Shown: positions 6,525 to 12,422 of the stretch, piece by piece
Layout: each line of letters begins with the position of its first letter
Position numbering within the stretch: position 1 is the first letter of the stretch
Assembly (NCBI GenBank): GCA_036524155.1
Contig: DATDCV010000165.1
Location: forward strand, 1 to 12,422
DNA from: DATDCV01 sp036524155
Lineage (GTDB): Bacteria > Verrucomicrobiota > Verrucomicrobiia > Limisphaerales > UBA8199
DNA length: 12,422 nt
Direction of reading: 5' to 3'
Program-made: the position numbers and the translations under genes
The notes under the pieces: model-generated
The model's input: only the letters and a program-made list of their open reading frames with translations
What the model was told of the DNA's origin: nothing
The model's database searches: none

Positions 6525-9500
6525 TTGAAACTTACACGCTCTTACAGACCGAAGCCGGTGCCGGTCCCGGAACAGCGCGCAGCCGCGAGTCGACTGTTCG
6601 GCGCCATCTTCTTCCTGGGCTTCGTCGCGGCTTCGGTTTCCGCGGAGGACATAGACCCTCGACTGCTGAGCTCCGTTCCCATCGGTCAAGTCGCGATTGA
6701 AGACGAGTTCTGGTCGCCCAAGCTCAAGGTGTGGCGCGAAGTCACCATTCCCGATTGCCTGGCGAAGTTCGAGAAAGACGGCGCCTTGACGAACTTCGAC
6801 AGGATTCGCGACAGCATCGGCGGCAAGCACGCCGGCCCGCCCTGGTATGACGGTCTGGTCTACGAGATGATTCGCGGGTGCGCGGATTTCCTCGCGGCGC
6901 GGCGGGACGCGAAGCTGGAGCGTCGGCTGGACGGCTACATCGAGCGCATCACCGCGGCCCAGGCGAAAGAGCCCGACGGTTACCTGAACACTTACACCCA
7001 GCTCGAGCGCCCGACGCAGCGCTGGGGCTTGAACGGCGGTGACGACAACTGGCAGCACGATGTCTACAACGCGGGCGCTATGGTCGAAGCGGCGGTTCAC
7101 TACTACCGCGCGACGGGCAAGACGCAGCTCTTGCAGGCCGCCACCCGGCTGGCCAATCACATGGCCGACCTGATGGGGCTTCCGCCGAAGAAGAACGTGG
7201 TGCCGGGGCATTCGCTCGGCGAAGAGGCGCTGGTGAAGCTGTACCTGCTGTTCCGCGAACAGCCCGGCCTGAAGGCGCAGATGCCGGTGCCGGTGGACGA
7301 AGATCGTTACCTGCGGCTGGCCGAGTTCTGGATTGAGAACCGCGGCAACCACGAAGGCCGGAAGAGCTACGGCAGCTACGGCCAGGACCATCAGCCTCTG
7401 TTGCAGCAGCAGACCATCGAGGGGCACGCCGTCCGGGCGACGCTGCTCTGCGCCGGGCTGGTCGCCGCCGCCAATGTGAACGGCCGCGAGGATTATCTCG
7501 CCGCCGCCGTGCGCCTTTGGGACAACATGGTTCACCGCCGCATGTATGTCATCGGCGGCCTGGGCGCGGTCGCCGGGCACGAGGGATTCGGAGCCGACTA
7601 CGAGCTGCCGAACAACGGCTACCTGGAGACCTGCGCGGCGATTGGGGCCGGCTTTTTCCATCACAACCTGAACCTGGCTCTGGCCGACGCGCGCTACGCG
7701 GACGAGCTGGAGCGCGTGCTCTACAACGCGGTGCTTCCCGGCGTTTCGCTCAAGGGCGACACCTACTTCTACGAAAACCCGCTCGCGGCCGGCCCGAACC
7801 GCGCCCGCTGGGCGTGGCACGGCTGCCCGTGCTGTCCGCCGATGTTCCTCAAAATCATGGGCGCGCTGCCCGGCTACCTCTATGCCCAGGGCCCAGGCGA
7901 GGTTTACGCGAACCTGTTCGCCGGCAGCCGCGCCACCCTCACGGTGAAGCGGAGTGAGGTTCGGCTGCGGCAGACGACCCGTTATCCGTGGGAGGGGGAG
8001 GTGAAGTTCGCGGTCGACCCCGAGCGGGAAGTGGAATTTGGCCTCAACGTGCGCTTGCCCGCCTGGTGCGCCGAACCGAAGCTGACGGTGAACGGCCAAC
8101 CGCCGGCCGCTCTCGAGAAAGTCCGCGGCTACGCGCGGCTCCAGCGCAAATGGCGGCGCGGCGACATCGTCGAGCTGTCGCTCCCCATGCCCGCGCGGCG
8201 CCTCAAAGCCGATCCGAGAGTCGAGGCCGACCTCGGGCGCGTGGCGCTTCAGCGCGGGCCGCTGGTCTACTGCCTGGAGGCGGCGGACAACGCCGGGCAC
8301 GTCCGCAACCTGGTCATCCCGCCCGAAGCGGCGCTGACCGCACAGCGAGTGGACGGCTTGCTCGGCGGCGTCACCGTCGTCAAAGGGCCGGCCCTGGCAC
8401 TGCAGGCGGCAGCCTCGCCCGGGCAGCTCTCCCCGTCGTCCGCCGGCGTCCCGGGGGTCACCAGCACCGGGTTCACGGCCATTCCTTATTTCGCCAACGC
8501 CAACCGGCGGCTCGGCGAAATGGAGGTGTGGGTTGCCGAGAGCGCGGAGCGGGCCGAGCCGCTGCCGTCGCCCGCCACTATCACCGTTCGCGCCAATCAA
8601 ACGACTGAACGCGTTTCGCGTTACCTGACCGGCGCGTGCATCGAGGACGTGAACCACGAAATCTACGGCGGCATCGACAGCCAGATGATCTTCGGGGAGA
8701 GCTTTGCCGAGCCGGCGAAGCCGCCGCCGCTCCGCGGTTTCACGGCCTACGGCGGCCGCTGGGTGCCGAAGGAGAGCGAACTCGACGCCGCCGCGGGCGA
8801 CGGCCCCAAGCTGCTCTGCGATGCCCCGGCATTTGCCGACGGGGAAGCCAGTGTCGAGGTGTGGTTCCCGGATCAGCGGGGCGGCAACGCCGGCCTGATT
8901 GTCAAAGTCAGCCAGGCTGGCCCGGGTGCGGACCGCTTCACCGGCTACGAAGTGGCGTTGGAAACCGCCGGTCGGCTGGTGCTGGGCCGGCATCGGCAGA
9001 ATTGGGAGCCGATTCGCAACGTGGAGTGCGAGGTTCCCGTCAGGCAATGGATCCGGCTGGCAGTGCGCCTCTCGGGCAAGTCGCTCGAAGTACTCGTCAA
9101 CGGCCGGAGCATCACGCGCTACGAAGACACGGAACACCCGCTGGAATCGGGCGTAGTCGGGCTGCGCACGTGGCAGCGCGAGGCGCGCTTCCGCAACCTG
9201 GCCACGGTCGCCGCCGGCGAGACCCGGAAGCACGAGTTCGCCTATGGCGGGCAAGGCGCCTGGGGCGGGGGCGTCAGCGGCATGTGGCGCGCCCTGCGCC
9301 GCGGCCGCGCCGACGGCCAGTTCGGCCTCGAGGAGCAAAACGCCTATTCCGGGCGGCAGAGCCAGCGCCTCACTTTCACCGGCGGAGAAGGCGAAATCGG
9401 CGTCGAGAACCAGGGCCTCAATCGCTGGGGCATGAACCTCGCGCGCGGCAAAACCTATGAAGGTTTCCTCTGCGTGCGCGCCGACCGGCCGGCCGAGATC

Positions 9501-10988
9501 TTCGTCGCGCTGGAGAGCCGCGACGGCGCGAACGTCTATGCCGAGAAACGCCTGAAAGTCCCGGGCGGCGATTGGCGGCGCCTCGATTTCAAATTGAAAC
9601 CGGATGCCAACGACCAGTCCGGCCGCTTTGCGGTCAAACTCAAACGGCCCGGTTCGGTGACAGTGGGCTATGCGTTTCTGCAGCCCGGTCCGTGGGGACG
9701 CTTCAAGGGGCTGCCCACGCGCAAAGATGTGGCCGAAGGCTTGATTGGGCAGGGCATCACCGTGTTGCGCCAGGGCGGCTGCATGGTCAATGCCGCAGAG
9801 TACCGCTGGAAAAAGATGATCGGCCCGCGCGAGAGACGTCCGCCTTACGCCGGCTGGTGGTATCCCTACTCCTCCAACGGCTGGGGCATTTTCGATTTCC
9901 TGAACTTCTGCGAGGCCGCCGGGTTTCTGGGCATTCCCGACGTGAACATGGACGAAACGCCGCAGGACATGGCCGACTTCATCGAATACGCGAACGGCCC
10001 GGCCGGCAGCGAGTGGGGCCGCAGGCGCGCCGCCGACGGGCACCCCGCGCCCTACCGGCTGAAGTATCTCGAGCTGGGCAACGAGGAGCGCGTGAACGAG
10101 GAGTATTGGCAAAAGTTCGAGCCGCTCGCTGAAGCCATCTGGGCGAAGGACCCGGAGATCATCCTCGTGGTCGGCGACTTCGCCTACTCGCACAAGATCG
10201 AAGACCCGTTCAACTTCACGGGCGCGGCCGGGCGGATCACCAGCCTCGCCGCGCAGCAGAAGATCCTGCAACTCGCCCGCCGAAACAACCGCGAAGTCTG
10301 GTTCGACGTGCACATCGGCACGGAGGGCCCGCGCCCGGATTTCGGCGGCACGATGAGCTACATCGACGCGCTGGAGCGCATAGCGGAGGGCGCCAGGCAC
10401 CGCGTGGTGATCTTCGAGTTCAACGCCGGCAACCATTCCCAGCGCCGGGCGCTGGCCAACGCGGCGGCGATCGGCACGGTCCAGCGTGACGGGCGCATCC
10501 CGATTGCCACCTCGGCCAACTGCCTCCAGCCCGACGGCCAGAACGACAACGATTGGAACCAGGGCTTGCTTTTCCTCAACCCCTCGCAGGTCTGGCTCCA
10601 GCCGCCGGGCTTTGTCACCCGGATGATCTCGCGCGCCTACCAGCCTTGGCTCGCGCCGGTGGACGTGGAGCAGCCAAAAGGCGGACTGGACGTCGCCGCC
10701 ATGCGAAGCCAGGACGGCCGGACGCTGACGCTGCAGGTGGTGAATGCCGGCGAGCAGGAGGTCGCTGCGGTGATCCGGCTTGAAGGCTTCAAGCCTTCCG
10801 GACCCGTCGCCGCAGTCGAGGAACTGGCGGGCCCGCTGGACGCCCGGAACACCGCCGGGAGTCCGACCCGCATCATCCCCCGCTCGGAACAATGGCGCCT
10901 CAGCGGCACCGGCGACCCGTTGAGACGTGTCTTCCCCCCTCGCTCGTTCACCGTGCTCATTGTAGGCGACGACGCCAGGAGTCGGTGA
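6525..10988 (+). CDS. secreted fusion of GH127-type beta-L-arabinofuranosidase and GH51-type alpha-L-arabinofuranosidase with an inserted lectin-like domain
   Basis: A 1487-residue exported enzyme predicted to release arabinofuranose of both anomeric forms from plant glycans. Residues 24-40 are a signal peptide core ending SVSA. Residues 45-675 match GH127 (DUF1680): E353 is the probable acid/base in GHEGFGADYELPNN; E368 and C370 (YLETCA), C436 and C437 (HGCPCCPP) match the zinc ligands, C436 being the expected nucleophile. GH51 features begin at about 686 (GACIEDVNHEIYGGI). A concanavalin/LamG-like domain occupies 735-895 and a carbohydrate-binding-like beta domain 905-1055. The GH51 barrel spans 1060-1370 (LRQGGCMVNAAEYRWKKMIG), with acid/base E1187 in LELGNEE and nucleophile E1298 in VIFEFN, 111 residues apart. 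A C-terminal beta domain ends near 1478 (PRSFTVLIV). The start is TTG (or GTG at 6558): an in-frame stop lies at 6489, no ATG is available near the signal peptide and no good ribosome site is seen. The last codons lie in a repeat copy. Confidence 0.92.
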   Translation: MKLTRSYRPKPVPVPEQRAAASRLFGAIFFLGFVAASVSAEDIDPRLLSSVPIGQVAIEDEFWSPKLKVWREVTIPDCLAKFEKDGALTNFDRIRDSIGGKHAGPPWYDGLVYEMIRGCADFLAARRDAKLERRLDGYIERITAAQAKEPDGYLNTYTQLERPTQRWGLNGGDDNWQHDVYNAGAMVEAAVHYYRATGKTQLLQAATRLANHMADLMGLPPKKNVVPGHSLGEEALVKLYLLFREQPGLKAQMPVPVDEDRYLRLAEFWIENRGNHEGRKSYGSYGQDHQPLLQQQTIEGHAVRATLLCAGLVAAANVNGREDYLAAAVRLWDNMVHRRMYVIGGLGAVAGHEGFGADYELPNNGYLETCAAIGAGFFHHNLNLALADARYADELERVLYNAVLPGVSLKGDTYFYENPLAAGPNRARWAWHGCPCCPPMFLKIMGALPGYLYAQGPGEVYANLFAGSRATLTVKRSEVRLRQTTRYPWEGEVKFAVDPEREVEFGLNVRLPAWCAEPKLTVNGQPPAALEKVRGYARLQRKWRRGDIVELSLPMPARRLKADPRVEADLGRVALQRGPLVYCLEAADNAGHVRNLVIPPEAALTAQRVDGLLGGVTVVKGPALALQAAASPGQLSPSSAGVPGVTSTGFTAIPYFANANRRLGEMEVWVAESAERAEPLPSPATITVRANQTTERVSRYLTGACIEDVNHEIYGGIDSQMIFGESFAEPAKPPPLRGFTAYGGRWVPKESELDAAAGDGPKLLCDAPAFADGEASVEVWFPDQRGGNAGLIVKVSQAGPGADRFTGYEVALETAGRLVLGRHRQNWEPIRNVECEVPVRQWIRLAVRLSGKSLEVLVNGRSITRYEDTEHPLESGVVGLRTWQREARFRNLATVAAGETRKHEFAYGGQGAWGGGVSGMWRALRRGRADGQFGLEEQNAYSGRQSQRLTFTGGEGEIGVENQGLNRWGMNLARGKTYEGFLCVRADRPAEIFVALESRDGANVYAEKRLKVPGGDWRRLDFKLKPDANDQSGRFAVKLKRPGSVTVGYAFLQPGPWGRFKGLPTRKDVAEGLIGQGITVLRQGGCMVNAAEYRWKKMIGPRERRPPYAGWWYPYSSNGWGIFDFLNFCEAAGFLGIPDVNMDETPQDMADFIEYANGPAGSEWGRRRAADGHPAPYRLKYLELGNEERVNEEYWQKFEPLAEAIWAKDPEIILVVGDFAYSHKIEDPFNFTGAAGRITSLAAQQKILQLARRNNREVWFDVHIGTEGPRPDFGGTMSYIDALERIAEGARHRVVIFEFNAGNHSQRRALANAAAIGTVQRDGRIPIATSANCLQPDGQNDNDWNQGLLFLNPSQVWLQPPGFVTRMISRAYQPWLAPVDVEQPKGGLDVAAMRSQDGRTLTLQVVNAGEQEVAAVIRLEGFKPSGPVAAVEELAGPLDARNTAGSPTRIIPRSEQWRLSGTGDPLRRVFPPRSFTVLIVGDDARSR
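10961..10986 (+). repeat. third, diverged copy of the 26-base repeat arm, overlapping the end of the arabinofuranosidase gene
   Basis: Matches the left arm at 6336-6361 at 21 of 26 positions, and both are preceded by AT. It encodes the end of the enzyme (VGDDARSR), and its last base is the T of the TGA stop (10986-10988). Compared with the other arms, the internal stem has changed A-T to C-G at one pair while the flanking pair is lost, leaving CGAC/GTCG. No partner inverted arm is found in 10989-11100, so this is a solo arm. Confidence 0.6.
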
Positions 10989-11057
10989 GGTGCGGCGCCG
11001 CGCCGAGGGACAGTGAATTCCTCAAACGGTCAGGTGGCGCGCGGTGAGAATCTCCAT

Positions 11058-12047
11058 CTATCCAACGACGGTTGGCCTGGCGACAGTAGCCGGGCCGCGC
11101 GAGAAAAAAGCATGGGCTCGATCTCGCAGGTCCTGAAGCGATGCGGCTCGCGCGAGGTCGGCGTTGAATTGGTGGCCGAACTTAAAATTCGCCGCGAAAT
11201 ACTTGGTAAACATCTGCAGCCGGCGCAGAGCCAGGCTCGGCGGGAAGTCCTCGGCAATGTAGTGATACATCTTGTCCCAGACCGCCGCCAGGTCAACTTT
11301 CGCGGGCCGATCCCAGGTGGCAAAGATCCAGGGGCACGCCACCGCGATGCGGCCCAGCATTATGGCGCTGACCGATTTGAAATCGTCGCCTCTCTGCCGT
11401 ATCGCGTCCGGATCGGTTAAGTCGCCGTTGGCGATGAGCGGCAATCGGGTCAACGAGGCAGCCCAGGGGAAGAGTTCGTGGCGGGCGCGGCGTCTAAATC
11501 TCTCCTCAACAAAGCGGGCATGCAGAATCACTGCATCCACTCCTGCCTCCTCCAGCAACCTCAGCCGCGTCACAAAGCGAGGCTGCCAATCCGGGCCTTC
11601 ATGGCCGAGCCGGATTTTGGCGGTGAGCAGATGCGGCCAGTATTTGCGGACCTTGTGAATTGCCAGGCTCAGTGCACCCAAATCCGCGAACAAGGCGCTG
11701 CCAGCCAGGCAGGAGCGAGCCGTTCTGGAGTTACACGCCAGGTTCAAGTCCAAGGCGTTTGCCCCGGCTTCTTCCAATCGGCCAAGGACTCGTTCGATCG
11801 GATCCTCCGCGCTCACCATAAGCTGATAGAATAAGCAGCTTTCCTGTGGGTGACGACGGAGCCAGGGCGATTTCCTGAAGTTCTCGCTCAGGATCTGAGG
11901 GGCGGCCAGCATCTCGGTCCAAGAGGCGCCGCAGCCTCCCAGTTCCGCCAGCAAGCGCCGAAAGGCGCTATGCGTGTAGCCGACGAGCGGCGCACAAAAA
12001 CGCGCAGGGGCAAATCGCCGGCCTCGGATGATACACCCATCGAACAT
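11058..12047 (-). CDS. tRNA-dihydrouridine synthase family protein, diverged
   Basis: FMN enzyme of the Dus family, which reduces uridine to dihydrouridine in the tRNA D-loop and related sites using NADPH; cytoplasmic. At 329 residues it has typical length. Visible motifs: flavin-site start APLVGYTHSAFRRL (19-32), YQL (74-76) at the conserved Gln, DLNLACN (100-106) with the catalytic cysteine at 105, AKIRLG (143-148) with the flavin/RNA-contact Lys144, ILHAR (174-178) with the His-x-Arg pair, IANGDL (205-210), and IMLGRIAVACPWIF (229-242) binding the FMN phosphate. The signature normally reads N-x-G-C-P; here it is N-L-A-C-N, and the usual following Lys is absent, so this is an outlying member or paralogue rather than a clear DusA, DusB or DusC. 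The ATG at 12047 has no strong ribosome site. It converges on the arabinofuranosidase gene, leaving a 69-base gap with no clear terminator. Confidence 0.87.
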   Translation of the reverse strand: MFDGCIIRGRRFAPARFCAPLVGYTHSAFRRLLAELGGCGASWTEMLAAPQILSENFRKSPWLRRHPQESCLFYQLMVSAEDPIERVLGRLEEAGANALDLNLACNSRTARSCLAGSALFADLGALSLAIHKVRKYWPHLLTAKIRLGHEGPDWQPRFVTRLRLLEEAGVDAVILHARFVEERFRRRARHELFPWAASLTRLPLIANGDLTDPDAIRQRGDDFKSVSAIMLGRIAVACPWIFATWDRPAKVDLAAVWDKMYHYIAEDFPPSLALRRLQMFTKYFAANFKFGHQFNADLARAASLQDLRDRAHAFFSRGPATVARPTVVG

Positions 12048-12210
12048 GTTGCTTAGCTTATGGAATAGGGCCCCGGGGGTTCAATCAGCGATGCGCCCGA
12101 TCGGCACGCGCACCAGTCCATTCGGGGCATCCATCGGGCAAGTGGAGCGGGGTGGTCGTTCCGCCTGATAACCTGCGAAATCACCCCCCGGATTCACTCA
12201 GTGCGGTTTC

Positions 12211-12236
12211 CAACCTGATCATAAGATTGCAGGTTG
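12211..12236. other. hairpin in the right-hand intergenic region
   Basis: CAACCTG (12211-12217) pairs perfectly with CAGGTTG (12230-12236), and inside it ATC pairs with GAT around an ATAA tetraloop, with a 2-base bulge. It lies upstream of the dihydrouridine synthase gene (minus strand) and 106 bases before the outward promoter (plus strand). No T run follows on either side. It may be a binding site or RNA structure. The rest of 12048-12320 shows no convincing gene. Confidence 0.3.
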
Positions 12237-12322
12237 TGCGATCTTGTGTTGAGTCCGGTGAAGACCAGATTTTGCCTTCAGCAAGGGGGGCAGAACCTTC
12301 CTGGTCGGATTGCCACCCACTC

Positions 12323-12370
12323 CGATCGCGGGATCGCGCGGTTGACATCGTCAGCGGATTGAAATAGAAC
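12323..12370 (+). promoter_or_regulatory. sigma-70-type promoter with an adjacent small palindrome, pointing out of the window
   Basis: TTGACA (12342-12347) is a perfect -35 box. Seventeen bases later TAGAAC (12365-12370) matches the -10 consensus at 4 of 6. Just upstream lies CGATC-gcgg-GATCG (12323-12336), also readable as a tandem GATCGCG repeat of period 8, a possible activator or repressor site. The first ATG downstream is at 12390. Confidence 0.45.
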
Positions 12371-12389
12371 GCCTGCACAGAAACCCAGG

Positions 12390-12422
12390 ATGAAAACGGC
12401 CCAGCGGGAATCATACCGTGGG
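12390..12422 (+). CDS. possible start of a gene running off the right edge
   Basis: An ATG at 12390 opens 11 codons (MKTAQRESYRG) that are uninterrupted to the window end. It lies 20 bases after a good promoter -10 box. The AGG immediately before the ATG is too close to be a normal ribosome site. The call rests almost wholly on the promoter; too little protein is visible to name a family. Confidence 0.22.
   Translation, partial: MKTAQRESYRG

Noticed and set aside
6360..10892. An uninterrupted 1510-codon reading frame on the minus strand, opposite the arabinofuranosidase fusion
   Set aside because: The translation is rich in Arg, Ala, Gly, Asp and His with no recognisable domain, and it mirrors a high-GC gene whose plus-strand protein has clear motifs throughout. 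Long antisense frames are expected from such codon use.
5001..10988. NADH dehydrogenase and arabinofuranosidase fusion considered as one operon
   Set aside because: They are 198 bases apart with an inverted-repeat element between them and have unrelated functions.
12081..12197. A 38-codon minus-strand frame from GTG, ending in DAPNGLVRVPIGRIAD
   Set aside because: The end looks protein-like and sits 34 bases before the dihydrouridine synthase start, but it has no ribosome site and no recognised family, and it is short enough to occur by chance in GC-rich DNA. Conservation in relatives would revive it.
12152..12414. Overlapping frames of 71 (plus) and 77 (minus) codons at the right edge
   Set aside because: Both are in the same intergenic DNA, have no ribosome sites and no recognisable motifs.

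Overview
The window is a high-GC bacterial chromosomal segment, most probably from the Verrucomicrobiota (a Pedosphaera/Limisphaerales-like soil or freshwater lineage). The assignment is an inference. It rests on the style of the large secreted protein (cadherin-like, Ig-like, YDG and MBG modules ending in a short beta-rich C-terminal module), on the secreted plant-polysaccharide hydrolase, and on dispersed short inverted repeats between genes. There is no rRNA, tRNA, CRISPR array, transposase or phage gene.

Layout. Minus strand, left: a 942-residue multidomain secreted protein (144-2972), preceded in the same direction by a 448-residue secreted protein of a family with no known function (3098-4444). 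The two are 125 bases apart with a strong hairpin between them. A divergent control region (about 4445-5000) follows, holding an extended -10 promoter, a cluster of small palindromes and a -10 element placed for leaderless transcription of the next gene. Plus strand: a type II NADH:quinone oxidoreductase (5001-6326), a 114-bp inverted-repeat element (6336-6449), and a 1487-residue secreted enzyme (6525-10988). Minus strand, right: a diverged tRNA-dihydrouridine synthase (11058-12047), convergent with the giant enzyme. The right edge (12048-12422) holds a hairpin and a good sigma-70-type promoter pointing out of the window.

The most remarkable gene is the 1487-residue enzyme. It joins a GH127-type beta-L-arabinofuranosidase (cysteine/zinc catalytic site visible) to a GH51-type alpha-L-arabinofuranosidase (both catalytic glutamates visible), and a lectin-like domain appears to be inserted near the start of the GH51 half. 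One secreted polypeptide would then attack arabinofuranose in both anomeric configurations. That combination fits the mixed alpha/beta arabinan on plant extensin hydroxyproline, though the substrate is inferred.

The second notable signal is a family of 26-base repeat arms. Two form the inverted-repeat element before the giant enzyme. A third copy forms the last codons and stop of that enzyme. A paired change (A-T to C-G) inside the arm's own small stem suggests that the folded form matters.

The genes do not form one obvious pathway. The two left secreted proteins may be co-transcribed; the NADH dehydrogenase and the tRNA-modifying enzyme look like separate housekeeping genes; the arabinofuranosidase fusion stands alone, without a transporter or regulator visible here.
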